From NCBI GenBank assembly GCA_965223465.1, contig OZ245025.1, positions 3,313,493 through 3,377,492 of the forward strand: a DNA stretch of 64,000 nt, read 5' to 3'. This document shows positions 26,970 through 36,100 of the stretch, in pieces (within the stretch, counting starts at the first letter, position 1; every line of letters starts with the position of its first letter). This DNA is from JAAELZ01 sp965223465. Lineage in GTDB: Bacteria > Pseudomonadota > Gammaproteobacteria > Arenicellales > Poriferihabitantaceae. Made by a program: the position numbers and the translations under genes. The notes under the pieces are model-generated. The model saw nothing but the letters and a program-made list of their open reading frames with translations. It was not told where the DNA came from and did no database searches.

Positions 26970-29969
26970 TTGGCAATGAGTGAGTCAGATACGCCGATAC
27001 CTCTCTCGGTTGCTTTGACGAATAATTTCTATGCGTGGGAACAACGTGGCCGTGGCTGGCAGCAATTCGATTATCCAGTACAGCTAGAGCCATCTTTTGT
27101 TCCATTCCTTGGGCACTACGTGCCACGTGAGCACCCAATAACTGATGATGGGCGACAGCCAACGTTGCTGAGCAGATTATCCGAGAAAGTCGTTTCGGTA
27201 TTCAAAGAAGAAAAACCCACCAAGTCTGATATTGATGATACGTTTGACTTTGGCGATGTCATCCAGCCGGCATTTGATGTGCCAGACGAATGCTACAAGG
27301 AATTTCAGATCGTTTTGCCTGACGACTTTTCACTCACACCAGAAATCATGCACCGACTTCTAGGGAATTTGGCCTACTCTAAATACCCACTGAGCTTTGA
27401 AGTCATTGGCAACTATGAAAAGATTGTCATTCAACTTTGCGCCTACGAGAGTGATGCCGGAGCCCTAACCGAGCAGCTCTCTGCTTACCTACCAGAAATT
27501 GATCTATTGGAATCTGATGGATATCTCACTGAATTATGGCAGGTAGATAAACCACAGACGATTATTGATTTTGGCCTGGAACATGAATGCATGTTACCAC
27601 TGCAGAGTTCGGCGACCTATAAAGTTGATCCCCTTATTGGTATTACAGCAGCACTGAGTAATTTAAATCGAAACGAGGTTGGATTGCTCCAAGTGCTTTT
27701 TCAACAGGTACACAATGATTGGGCAACTGAGTTTATTGAAGCAGTCACAGATTGGGATGGCTCGGCGTTCTTCGCTGATGCGCCGCAAATTCTGCCTCTG
27801 ACCAAAGAAAAAATTGCAACCCCACTATATACCGCCGCTGTCCGTGTAGCAGCACAAAGTCAGAGCGAACAACGCGCTTGGTCAATTGCTAAAAACCTTA
27901 GCGGTACGCTTACGCAGTTCTCAGCACCACCAAGTAATGCGCTCATGCCATTGACCAATAGTGGTTTTGACTCTGTGCCTTTCAGTCAACGTATTGTCAC
28001 CAGAGAGTCGTATAGAACAGGGATGTTTCTCAATTCTGCGGAACTCGTTTCACTGGTACATGCTCCTGACGCTTCAGTAAAGACACAGAAAGTACAGCGC
28101 ACCGAAAAACGTACAAAAACAGCACCACACCTAGCTACCACCGGAAACCTTTTTCTGGGTAGAAACTCACATAGAAATACCACTATTAATGTATCACTAA
28201 CGCCTGAACAACGTCTGCGTCATATGTATCTGATTGGTGCATCGGGTACGGGTAAGTCCACCATGATGCTCAACATGATTATTCAAGATATGGTGATGGG
28301 CAATGGTATTGCTGTACTCGATCCCCATGGTGACTTAATTGATACTGTTTTGCGGCATGTGCCTGATGAGCGAGTGGAAGACGTTATTATCTTTGACCCA
28401 TCAGATGGTTTGTACCCTATTGGATTTAATATCATCGATGCGCACAGTGAGCTTGAAAAGGTATTACTAGCCTCTGACCTAACTTCTGTTTTCAAACGAC
28501 TCTCCACCTCGTGGGGCGACCAGATGAACTCGGTATTGGCTAATGGCATCGCAGCAATGCTTGAAAGTGAGCGTGGTGGTACCTTGCCAACTCTACGTCG
28601 CTTTTTAGTCGATAAAGCATACCGACAAGAGCATCTTGCTACGGTCTCCGACCCAGAAAATGTCTTTTATTGGGAGCATGAGTTTCCACTGCTGAGTGGT
28701 AAACCTCAGGGCCCGGTACTAACGCGCCTTGATACATTTCTACGCCCCAAGCCTATCCGATACATGGTAGCGCAACACCAAAACAAAATTGATTTTGCCA
28801 AAATTATGCAAGGTAAAAAGATTTTCCTTGCAAAGCTCTCCCAGGGTGCAATCGGCACTGAAAACTCCTATTTGATGGGGGCATTCTTGGTTACCAAACT
28901 CAATCAAATAGCCTTTTCGCGCCAGGAACTGTCAGAACAGCGGCGAAATGACTTCTTTCTGTATATCGATGAGTTTCATAATTTTATAACTCCAAGCATG
29001 GAGTCGATTCTCTCGGGAGCCAGAAAGTACAAAATGGGGTTGATTTTGGCGCATCAAGAATTACGCCAGCTAGAGAGTAAAAACACTGATGTCGCATCAA
29101 GTGTCATTTCTAATCCATATACCAGGGTTTGTTTTCGTCTAGGAGACATGGATGCGAAACGATTGCAGAGTGGCTTTTCGTTCTTTGACGCGCAGGACTT
29201 ACAAAGCCTTGGCATCGGCGAGGCAATTGCGAGAGTGGAGCGAGCGGAGTATGACTTCAATCTTGCAACTTTACAGCTTAAAGATGTTGATCAAAAACAT
29301 GCCGAAGACAAAGCACGGGCGATCATAAAGTATTCTCAGCAAAAATATGGAACGCCTCGTGAAAAAGTTGAAACGTTGATTTATGAGTCGATTGGTGCGG
29401 GGAATAATTCAGCGTTTAGGCCAAAAAAAGCACCGGCGCAAGAAACTAAGGAATTGAATCGGGAACCACTACCAGGCAGAGGTGGAGCAGAACACAAGCG
29501 TCTGCAACAGTATGTGAAAAAACTGGGCGAGAAACATGGTTTTAAGGCAACGATTGAGAAACGCATTGGTGACGGCACAGGGCATGTTGATGTAGCGCTT
29601 GAGCGGGACGGGCTCTCGTTTGCGTGTGAGATTGCCGTGAACTCAACTGCCGTGCAGGAATTTAAGAATATTAAGAAATGTCTAGATGCGGGATTTGATG
29701 AGGTACTTTGCGTGTCTTCTGACAATAAATTTTTAGCAAAATTACTTGATGCTGAAAAGGAGGCATCTTTTAAAGAGGGTGCTCAGTACCATCTGTTGCC
29801 TCTGAATCAAATCGAATCGTTTTTTAGCAAGCGATCAAAGTATGAGTATCGAATAAATGGGTATTTTGTTGAGGTCCATCACAAACAAATTAACGCAAGA
29901 CAACTAAAACAAAAGCAACAATCCGTTTCTAAATTGTTACCGATTCGCTCTAGTGCACCCAATAACTGA
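26970..29969 (+). CDS. HerA/TraD-like ATPase fused to a C-terminal nuclease-like domain
   Basis: The 999-residue protein has an N-terminal region (1-400) of unknown fold, then the motor: Walker A IGASGTGKST (about 421-430), LDPHGDLID, and Walker B FFLYIDEFHNF (about 661-671). After a linker, residues about 836-960 look like a PD-(D/E)xK domain: GGAEHKRLQQYV (Glu), GHVDVALERDG (Asp) and FACEIAVN, where the usual ExK appears as E-I-A, so the lysine may be displaced or lost. HerA-like motors with nucleases occur in end-resection and antiphage complexes; coupling ATPases of conjugation are the alternative. No relaxase is present here, which favours the former or a remnant. Confidence 0.8.
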   Translation: MAMSESDTPIPLSVALTNNFYAWEQRGRGWQQFDYPVQLEPSFVPFLGHYVPREHPITDDGRQPTLLSRLSEKVVSVFKEEKPTKSDIDDTFDFGDVIQPAFDVPDECYKEFQIVLPDDFSLTPEIMHRLLGNLAYSKYPLSFEVIGNYEKIVIQLCAYESDAGALTEQLSAYLPEIDLLESDGYLTELWQVDKPQTIIDFGLEHECMLPLQSSATYKVDPLIGITAALSNLNRNEVGLLQVLFQQVHNDWATEFIEAVTDWDGSAFFADAPQILPLTKEKIATPLYTAAVRVAAQSQSEQRAWSIAKNLSGTLTQFSAPPSNALMPLTNSGFDSVPFSQRIVTRESYRTGMFLNSAELVSLVHAPDASVKTQKVQRTEKRTKTAPHLATTGNLFLGRNSHRNTTINVSLTPEQRLRHMYLIGASGTGKSTMMLNMIIQDMVMGNGIAVLDPHGDLIDTVLRHVPDERVEDVIIFDPSDGLYPIGFNIIDAHSELEKVLLASDLTSVFKRLSTSWGDQMNSVLANGIAAMLESERGGTLPTLRRFLVDKAYRQEHLATVSDPENVFYWEHEFPLLSGKPQGPVLTRLDTFLRPKPIRYMVAQHQNKIDFAKIMQGKKIFLAKLSQGAIGTENSYLMGAFLVTKLNQIAFSRQELSEQRRNDFFLYIDEFHNFITPSMESILSGARKYKMGLILAHQELRQLESKNTDVASSVISNPYTRVCFRLGDMDAKRLQSGFSFFDAQDLQSLGIGEAIARVERAEYDFNLATLQLKDVDQKHAEDKARAIIKYSQQKYGTPREKVETLIYESIGAGNNSAFRPKKAPAQETKELNREPLPGRGGAEHKRLQQYVKKLGEKHGFKATIEKRIGDGTGHVDVALERDGLSFACEIAVNSTAVQEFKNIKKCLDAGFDEVLCVSSDNKFLAKLLDAEKEASFKEGAQYHLLPLNQIESFFSKRSKYEYRINGYFVEVHHKQINARQLKQKQQSVSKLLPIRSSAPNN

Positions 29970-30034
29970 ACATTTTTTAGCACATTCAAACAGGAATGCC
30001 TGCTGTTTATTAATCTAAGAAGAGGGAACTACAT

Positions 30035-30646
30035 ATGCCAGCAACCAATGATGCAACGACAAAAGCCAATTCGTCCGTGGCAGATCTTTTGCCAACAATA
30101 GGGTTAATTCTGACTTTTCTAGTTTTTATTCCAGCATCGTATTACCATGGATATTTGAGGCATTGGAGTATAGATGCACAACTTTTTGAGTTCACCATTG
30201 AGTCAATAGGGCTAGCGATTGGGGTATCTCTGTTCAATTCAACGTTACACTTTAAAATGGTACTAGGAATTATAATTTTAGTCTTATTGCCGATATTATT
30301 TCTAATTGTAGTAGATAAAGTAGCTGTGCGATATTTCCCCAAATTTGGAAACTCCCCCAAAAAGAGTGATTGGCAATATCTTCTCTGGTTCTTTGGTGTG
30401 CTTGGGTTAGTCGTTTATTTCTGGACGGTATATTGGCTTGGGGGGCGAGCTGCACTGGCATATGATCAAAGTGACAAGTATCAATCTGAGCTTACCTTTT
30501 CTGATGGATCAACCATTGATGAAGCCAAGGTCATTGCAACCAATTCGAACGCAATTGCGTTTAGGAAAAAAGGTGATTCCCGAGTGTATGTGTATCCCTT
30601 CAATGAAGTTAAGAAAATTACTAAAGATTACTCAAAAACAGAATAA
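30035..30646 (+). CDS. hypothetical membrane protein (203 aa)
   Basis: Hydrophobic segments lie at about 18-38, 55-68, 75-97 and 117-140, followed by a soluble C-terminal domain of about 60 residues (LTFSDGSTIDEAKVIATNSN) that could be a small beta domain. AGAGGGAA precedes ATG 30035. It lies 65 bp after the large ATPase in the same direction and may belong to its operon. No family is recognised. Confidence 0.65.
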   Translation: MPATNDATTKANSSVADLLPTIGLILTFLVFIPASYYHGYLRHWSIDAQLFEFTIESIGLAIGVSLFNSTLHFKMVLGIIILVLLPILFLIVVDKVAVRYFPKFGNSPKKSDWQYLLWFFGVLGLVVYFWTVYWLGGRAALAYDQSDKYQSELTFSDGSTIDEAKVIATNSNAIAFRKKGDSRVYVYPFNEVKKITKDYSKTE

Positions 30647-30692
30647 ATCGCAGAACAGCACAACAAAGTTAACAAATAAATTAACACTTACA

Positions 30693-31016
30693 TCACTTCA
30701 GCATACGCGTCATTGCAAACGAGCCATTTTCTGAATTGGGAACACGACCATTGATCAACGCATAGTGCAGTATCCTGTTATTAATCCCAATACTTTCATG
30801 CCAAGAGAGCGGAAACTGTTGGAGAAAGTCGTCAAATACGGCTTTGTCTCCAGCAACTAATTCCGCCGTCATGTCTGCAAGCTCAGCACGGGAATTATTA
30901 AAATGATACATAGCAACACACTTGAGTTTTCGGTCAGGCATGCCAATTACAAAAGAACGAACAAAATGCTTCTGATAATCATAGGAGAAGGAATCTAACG
31001 GTTGAATTGTATTCAT
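30693..31016 (-). CDS. small paralogous protein, copy 2 (107 aa)
   Basis: Residues 9-70 align closely with the protein at 31147: SFSYDYQKHFVRSFVIGMP, then RAELADMTAELVAGDK and QFPLSWHES. The C-termini diverge. No known family is recognised; the sequence suggests a compact helical protein. It is the downstream copy of a tandem duplication that also carried along the end of the methyltransferase gene. It is convergent with the membrane protein at 30035 (46 bp apart). Confidence 0.65.
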   Translation of the reverse strand: MNTIQPLDSFSYDYQKHFVRSFVIGMPDRKLKCVAMYHFNNSRAELADMTAELVAGDKAVFDDFLQQFPLSWHESIGINNRILHYALINGRVPNSENGSFAMTRMLK

Positions 31017-31026
31017 AGATTTTTGT

Positions 31027-31058
31027 AGTTGTGCTGTCCTGCAAACTGGTCATGTAGC
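31027..31058. repeat. direct repeat, left copy (duplication scar)
   Basis: These 32 bases match 31490-31521 at 28 positions. In the right copy the sequence includes the methyltransferase stop codon; here it is non-coding. It marks the edge of the duplication that produced the two small paralogues. Confidence 0.7.
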
Positions 31059-31146
31059 AAACTACACTTTGGAATAAATGAATTGGGAGATTGATTTGTA
31101 AATTGCAAAGCAGTACAAACTAATTAATGAATAATTAAACGCACAC

Positions 31147-31479
31147 CTACTTTTTCGATTTTGGTTTCACAACAAAGCTACTGTGCTTCAACTTGGTTTT
31201 TGACCATTGATTGATACACGAGCCATATAGCATACCCTTGGTAATCTTTACACATTCTTGCTGGGAGAGCGGAAAGAGCAGGAAGAAGTTGTAGAATTCA
31301 CCTTCATCTCCGGCAATCAAATCCGCCGTCCGGTCTGCAAGCTCTGTTCGAGAATGGCCAAGGTAATGGCTGGCAAGTCGTCTCAATTTTTCCTCTGGCA
31401 TACCGAGAATGTAATAGCGAATAAACATTTGCTGATAGTCGTAAGAGAAAGTATCTGAACTTGTTTGATTTATACCCAT
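31147..31479 (-). CDS. small paralogous protein, copy 1 (110 aa)
   Basis: It contains TFSYDYQQMFIRYYILGMP, RTELADRTADLIAGDEGE and LFPLSQQE, matching the protein at 30693. The C-terminus is basic (KTKLKHSSFVVKPKSKK). It starts 33 bp after the methyltransferase stop, in the same direction, so the two are probably cotranscribed. Function is unknown. Conservation of the core in both copies suggests that both are, or recently were, under selection. Confidence 0.65.
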   Translation of the reverse strand: MGINQTSSDTFSYDYQQMFIRYYILGMPEEKLRRLASHYLGHSRTELADRTADLIAGDEGEFYNFFLLFPLSQQECVKITKGMLYGSCINQWSKTKLKHSSFVVKPKSKK

Positions 31480-31489
31480 AGTTTTATAT

Positions 31490-31521
31490 AGTTGTACTGC
31501 CTTGCAAACTGGTCATGCAGC
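31490..31521. repeat. direct repeat, right copy
   Basis: It pairs with 31027-31058 (28 of 32 identical) and spans the last codons and stop of the methyltransferase gene plus the leader of the 31147 gene. Confidence 0.7.
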
Positions 31522-32484
31522 GAGTCGTGCCTCGGCAATTTCGACATATTTTGCGTCTTGCTCAATACCGATATATGAAAATCCAAGGTTTCGTGCTGCA
31601 ATTAATGTAGTGCCACTTCCAGCAAAAGGGTCGAGTACCGTGCCACCCGGGGGAGTAACGAGGGATATTAAATGTTCCATTAGTGCGATAGGTTTAACCG
31701 TAGGGTGAAAGTTCTTCGCAGCACCAGTAGCACCGCGATGGGGAGTATTACTTTTGCTTTTTTGCCTCGTACGCTCCTGTGCTGACTTTAGCTTAAATGA
31801 ATCCAACCCAAAATCACGTTCTTGTGTTGATGGCTTTGCACAATAGAAATACGAGACCCAATATTCAGTAATACCACTGTGAATTACATTAGCAGGGAAG
31901 CGTCCTTTCGAGTGATTTTTTAACGGAACAACCTTGCCTCTAAGCTGGAGTTTACTTGTATTTTTCTGCTCCACAATCCGGCATTTATCTATATTCAGCC
32001 CTCCCGTACCTAAAGTCAAAATATTGTTAGCCACTGGTCCCACGAACGGCTTTCTAGCGATCACAATTGGCTCATGCGCAGGTTTTAAGGTCGTACCCCA
32101 GCCTTGCCATTTTTTTGCCTTAGAAGCGCCATGCTTTTTAAGAATAGCCAATTCAATATTATATGAGCGAGGAAAACCGGAGCCATACAACCATACGATT
32201 TGGTCACGAATTTCAAACCCCGCTTTTTCTATATTCCCAGCCATACGGTGATAAGTACGACTTCCAGCAAAAGCTAGGAGATGTCCGCCAGGTTTGAGCA
32301 CACGTAGAGCTTCTTGCCACAGACCTATTCCTGGCACATTGCGATCCCAGTCTAGGCCGATGAAGGAAATTCCATATGGCGGGTCAGTGACGATGGCATC
32401 AATAGAATCAGCTTTTAGAGTTTTCAGTATGCCCAGAGCATCCCCTGTATATATTTTGTTTTTAGAATTCTTTGCAGTTGACAT
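31513..32484 (-). CDS. site-specific DNA methyltransferase (N4-cytosine or N6-adenine, beta-class order)
   Basis: The 323-residue protein has the catalytic motif TDPPYG (33-38) near the N-terminus and the SAM-binding LDPFAGSGTT (284-293) near the C-terminus, the permuted order of beta-class amino-methyltransferases. HPTVKP (a family hallmark) precedes the SAM motif. No restriction endonuclease gene is adjacent, so it is an orphan, perhaps protecting the island or regulating it. The recognition sequence cannot be read from the protein. TAGGAGAAT precedes the ATG, a good Shine-Dalgarno. Confidence 0.9.
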   Translation of the reverse strand: MSTAKNSKNKIYTGDALGILKTLKADSIDAIVTDPPYGISFIGLDWDRNVPGIGLWQEALRVLKPGGHLLAFAGSRTYHRMAGNIEKAGFEIRDQIVWLYGSGFPRSYNIELAILKKHGASKAKKWQGWGTTLKPAHEPIVIARKPFVGPVANNILTLGTGGLNIDKCRIVEQKNTSKLQLRGKVVPLKNHSKGRFPANVIHSGITEYWVSYFYCAKPSTQERDFGLDSFKLKSAQERTRQKSKSNTPHRGATGAAKNFHPTVKPIALMEHLISLVTPPGGTVLDPFAGSGTTLIAARNLGFSYIGIEQDAKYVEIAEARLAA

Positions 32485-32813
32485 TTTTGTATTCTCCTAC
32501 GGATAAATTAAGAGAATCAATGATCACAAACTAGCTGACTATTGAAAATATCATTGTTTTCAACGAAAGGTCATTTAAATCCTGTTTGTGATTTTTAGCC
32601 GTCTGATAAACCCAAACTAACAAAGAAATTTCGCTCGAAAAAGTATGGGCAAGGTCAGGTGTAGGACCTCAAAAAAAACTATTCTTTGAGCCAAACTTGT
32701 ATTTGAAATGTAGTGCATGAACTAAACAGGACGTAAGTGATACATCATGTAATTTTCATTTTTCAGCATTTGCTAGACAATATTGATATGAAAAATATTA
32801 CGCAAGAAGCTCA
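32485..32813. other. 329-bp divergent regulatory stretch between methyltransferase and excisionase genes
   Basis: No gene is seen. A perfect 9-bp inverted repeat, ATCACAAAC (32523-32531) and GTTTGTGAT (32584-32592), brackets 52 AT-rich bases just upstream of the methyltransferase. AGGTC/GACCT forms a smaller inverted repeat near 32654-32671. These may be operators or arm-type sites for the integrase and excisionase; neither can be decided here. Confidence 0.4.
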
Positions 32814-33170
32814 ATGAAAACCCTTAGTCTCAAAGATGCATCCGCTTTTTTAAATATGTCATCCAGTGCACTACGAGCCAAAGCCAAGACTGGTGAAATT
32901 CCAGGCGCTAAAATTGGTAAACGCTGGGTATTTATCGACGTTGATCTTGCTTCACATATCCGTTCACGCTATGCTATTTCTCGGCAAGCATTGCAAGTAA
33001 CAACGATGGAGAAACCATTATGTTATACAAACGCAACAACACGTGGTGGGTTAGATTTAGTACCCCCAACGGAACGCGAGTACGACGCTCTGCTCACACA
33101 ACCAAAAAAGCGCAAGCGCAAGAGTTCCATGACAAACTCAAGGCGCAGTATTGGAGACAAAATACCTTAG
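32814..33170 (+). CDS. excisionase-like helix-turn-helix protein
   Basis: The 118-residue protein begins with a MerR-type/HTH_17 winged helix (residues about 3-50): LSLKDASAFLNMSSSALRAK, then GEIPGAKIGKRWVFIDVDL. The C-terminal 50 residues are Lys/Arg-rich and overlap the integrase gene by 151 bp in another frame, so the functional part is probably the first 65-70 residues. Such proteins act as excisionases or as integrase regulators. The overlap implies translational coupling. Confidence 0.75.
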   Translation: MKTLSLKDASAFLNMSSSALRAKAKTGEIPGAKIGKRWVFIDVDLASHIRSRYAISRQALQVTTMEKPLCYTNATTRGGLDLVPPTEREYDALLTQPKKRKRKSSMTNSRRSIGDKIP

Positions 33171-34072
33171 ATGAAAGACCTATTCATTCATGGCAAGAAG
33201 CAGTGATCCGGTGGTTACAAGAAACCAGTCACAAAGCTTCTCATGAAGAGGATAAGCGAAATCTTCGGTGGGTTGACCAGTACACCAGAGAATGCATGTT
33301 GTTTGAGGTCAATCGTGATCTCATTGACCATATGACACAAAAGCGCTTGGCGGAAGGTGTGAGTAATGCGACGGTAAATCGCACCTTAGCTGTGGTTCGT
33401 GCAATTATGCGTAAAGCTGAACGTGAATGGGAGTGGATTGACAAAGCACCGTATGTACGGATGCTACCAGAACCTAAACGTCGTGTTCGGTGGTTAACGC
33501 ATGTAGAAGCGAATTGGTTATTACAATATCTACCAAGCCATCTTAATTCAATTGTACGATTTTCACTTGCCACTGGCTTGAGAAAATCGAATGTTACTGA
33601 GTTAAAGTGGGAGCAGGTTGATGTTATGCGGCGCTTAGCTTGGATTCATGCGGATCAAGCTAAATCAGGCAATAGTATTAGTGTTCCACTTAACGATGAT
33701 GCCCTAAGTGTAGTGAGAGGTCAGATCGGAAAACATGATGAGTATGTGTTTACGTATCGTGGTAACCCAATTCAGCAGGTCAATACCAAGGCGTGGAAAC
33801 GCGCTTTAAAGAAAGCCGGTATTGATAATTTTCGCTGGCATGACCTTCGTCACACATGGGCAAGCTGGCATGTCCAGCAAGGCACACCACTTTCTGTGCT
33901 ACAAGAATTGGGAGGTTGGGAGAGTCCTGAAATGGTAAAAAGATATGCTCATTTAGGACAAGAGCATACAGCTGTATATGCTAATCAGCTCTCCATAAAT
34001 CCTAATTCAAATGAGTTTTCTGGCACAAATCTGGCACAAGATACCAAAGGCCAAGTTGGAAAACTTACGTAA
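33020..34072 (+). CDS. tyrosine recombinase/integrase of the island
   Basis: The 350-residue protein has all catalytic residues: R188 (ATGLRKSN), K215, H274 and R277 (HDLRH), W300 (GGW) and Y309 (KRYAHL). An N-terminal arm-type domain and a core-binding domain (about 55-140) precede them. GGAG lies 8 bases before ATG 33020. The gene ends 14 bp from the 3' end of tRNA-Thr, the classic arrangement for an integrase using the tRNA 3' end as attachment site. It marks the right boundary of the island. Confidence 0.92.
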   Translation: MLYKRNNTWWVRFSTPNGTRVRRSAHTTKKAQAQEFHDKLKAQYWRQNTLDERPIHSWQEAVIRWLQETSHKASHEEDKRNLRWVDQYTRECMLFEVNRDLIDHMTQKRLAEGVSNATVNRTLAVVRAIMRKAEREWEWIDKAPYVRMLPEPKRRVRWLTHVEANWLLQYLPSHLNSIVRFSLATGLRKSNVTELKWEQVDVMRRLAWIHADQAKSGNSISVPLNDDALSVVRGQIGKHDEYVFTYRGNPIQQVNTKAWKRALKKAGIDNFRWHDLRHTWASWHVQQGTPLSVLQELGGWESPEMVKRYAHLGQEHTAVYANQLSINPNSNEFSGTNLAQDTKGQVGKLT

Positions 34073-34086
34073 GTCCTTGATAATAT

Positions 34087-34162
<76 letters not shown>

Positions 34163-34211
34163 ACATTACATCTTCAATTGTACCCAAATCGGTAAATATG
34201 TGGGTTTAGTC

Positions 34212-35162
34212 TTACATACTAAAGGCATCCGTTGCGGCCACCAGTTTTTTCTGAATACCTAGTTCAGAAACTGAATGCCCCGCATCTTGAATCATGTAAA
34301 ACTTGGCCTCCGGCCAGGCTTTATGTAATTCCCAGGCGGATTCCGCTGGGCATACAACATCATAGCGCCCTTGTACAATCACTCCCGGGATATGACGAAT
34401 TTTGTCAATCCGGTTAAGCAAATAGTTATCTTCGTTAAAAAAGCACTTGTTGATAAAATAATGACATTCAATGCGCGCAAAAGCTTCCGCAAAGCGATCT
34501 TCACCAAAAGCATGCATTAGATTTTCATCTTGAATTAGTTTTGAAGTACTTGCTTCCCATATTGCCCAGGCACGTGCTGCTGCTTTCCTTGTTTTGGGGT
34601 CGTCATCAGTCAACCTTTTATAGTAGGCGGCAATAAGGTCGTGGCGCTCATCTGCTGGAATGGCCTCAACATAGTGTTCCCACGCATCAGGATATATACG
34701 GCTACAACCTTCCTGGTAAAACCATTTAAGTTCGTGCTGACGAACTAGAAATATCCCGCGTAGAAATAATACCAGACAAACTTCAGGGTGGGTTTGCGAA
34801 TAGGCTAGGCTCAGGGTGGAACCCCAGCTGCCTCCAAATACCGCCCATTTTGGGATGCTTAAATGGTTTCGGAGTTTTTCGATATCTTTGACCAAATTCC
34901 AGGTGGTATTTTCACGCAGTTCAGCAAAGGGTGTACTTTTTCCGCAACCACGTTGCGAAAGCTGCACAATTCTCCATTTATTCGGGTCGAAATAACGTCG
35001 ATACTCCGGGCGCATACCACCACCAGGCCCGCCGTGCAGGATGACCACCGGTATGCCATCTGGGTTACCGCTTTGTTCGTAGTGAATCGTATGCAAATCC
35101 GATACGGTTAAGAAATCATCATCGAATGGTTCGAAAGCAGGATACAGGGGGCTGTTTGTCAT
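34212..35162 (-). CDS. pip: proline iminopeptidase (prolyl aminopeptidase)
   Basis: The 316-residue alpha/beta-hydrolase has the family signatures HGGPGGG (oxyanion region, about 43-49), QRGCGKS (about 70-76), the nucleophile elbow GGSWGS (about 109-114), the acid in VQGRYDVVCP and the histidine in DAGHS near the C-terminus. The length is right for the family, which removes N-terminal proline from peptides in the cytosol. It is the first chromosomal gene beyond the tRNA and has no island traits. A SQRGCG variant replaces the more usual DQRG. Confidence 0.92.
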   Translation of the reverse strand: MTNSPLYPAFEPFDDDFLTVSDLHTIHYEQSGNPDGIPVVILHGGPGGGMRPEYRRYFDPNKWRIVQLSQRGCGKSTPFAELRENTTWNLVKDIEKLRNHLSIPKWAVFGGSWGSTLSLAYSQTHPEVCLVLFLRGIFLVRQHELKWFYQEGCSRIYPDAWEHYVEAIPADERHDLIAAYYKRLTDDDPKTRKAAARAWAIWEASTSKLIQDENLMHAFGEDRFAEAFARIECHYFINKCFFNEDNYLLNRIDKIRHIPGVIVQGRYDVVCPAESAWELHKAWPEAKFYMIQDAGHSVSELGIQKKLVAATDAFSM

Positions 35163-35183
35163 CGGTATGGAGCGGCAATAGGA

Positions 35184-36098
35184 TTATCCATTATAACGCG
35201 CTCGGGAAGGGCCTATAAACGCAATCAACACCCCCATTACGATTAATAAAGCACCTACCAACTGCACACTATTGAGCGTTTCATGCAAAAACAAATAGGA
35301 GAATAAGGCGGTGAATAGGCTTATCGTGGGTGTCATGAGACCGGCCAGGTTTGCTCCACCCATGGCGACGCCTTGTTGCCAGAAATAATAGGCAAATAAA
35401 GAAGGAAAAACAACGACATAAGCTATCATCAGGTAGGTTTCTTTTCCCCAAAGAATCGGTGCATGCGTGGCTTGCTCGTAGAGGAAAAAAGGTAAAACAA
35501 ACAAGGTGCCGATCAAAAACTGTATCGCAAGAAAAGGGAGCGATGCGAGTTCCGGTGGGCGCCAGTTTTTAAGTAGAACAGAATATAAGGCCCAGCTCAG
35601 GACCGAACCCACGATGATCAGATCGCCTGGGTTGGTATCCATGTTGATAATTCTCCCCAGGTCGCCTTTGCTGATGACCCAGGCGACACCCAATAGGGCG
35701 ACGATTAAGCCTAACATTTGCTTACCACTGGCACGTTCCTGTCCTATTAGGTAATTCAGCCCGATAATGGCGACCGGCAGGGAAGATAAGATGATGGAAC
35801 TATTATTTGCGCTGGTTATGGTTAAACCCAGGTAGAGCAAGGTATTAAACAGGCCAGTTCCACAAACTCCCAGCAGGATTAATATTTTATAGTGTCGCAG
35901 GAGGAGTGCCCTTGATTCATAAAGTGGCTTGGCTGCAAAGATTAAAATGATCCCGCTGGCAATCAACCAACGATAAAAAGCCAGACTGAACGGGCCGATA
36001 AAGTCGTTGGCTGATTTGCCAACAATGTTATTACCCGCCCATAAAACTGGGGGAATAATCAAAAATACAAACACCTTCAGACGTGAATGCGTACTCAA
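35184..36098 (-). CDS. EamA/DMT-family transporter
   Basis: The 304-residue protein consists of about ten hydrophobic helices in two similar halves, as in drug/metabolite transporters. The first half has NNIVGKSANDFIGPFSLAFY and the second WALYSVLLKNW and LAGLMTPTISLFTALFSYLF. Its start lies 2 bp after the stop of the TlpA-like gene, so the two form an operon. The substrate is unknown. Confidence 0.88.
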   Translation of the reverse strand: MSTHSRLKVFVFLIIPPVLWAGNNIVGKSANDFIGPFSLAFYRWLIASGIILIFAAKPLYESRALLLRHYKILILLGVCGTGLFNTLLYLGLTITSANNSSIILSSLPVAIIGLNYLIGQERASGKQMLGLIVALLGVAWVISKGDLGRIINMDTNPGDLIIVGSVLSWALYSVLLKNWRPPELASLPFLAIQFLIGTLFVLPFFLYEQATHAPILWGKETYLMIAYVVVFPSLFAYYFWQQGVAMGGANLAGLMTPTISLFTALFSYLFLHETLNSVQLVGALLIVMGVLIAFIGPSRARYNG

Positions 36099-36100
36099 CT

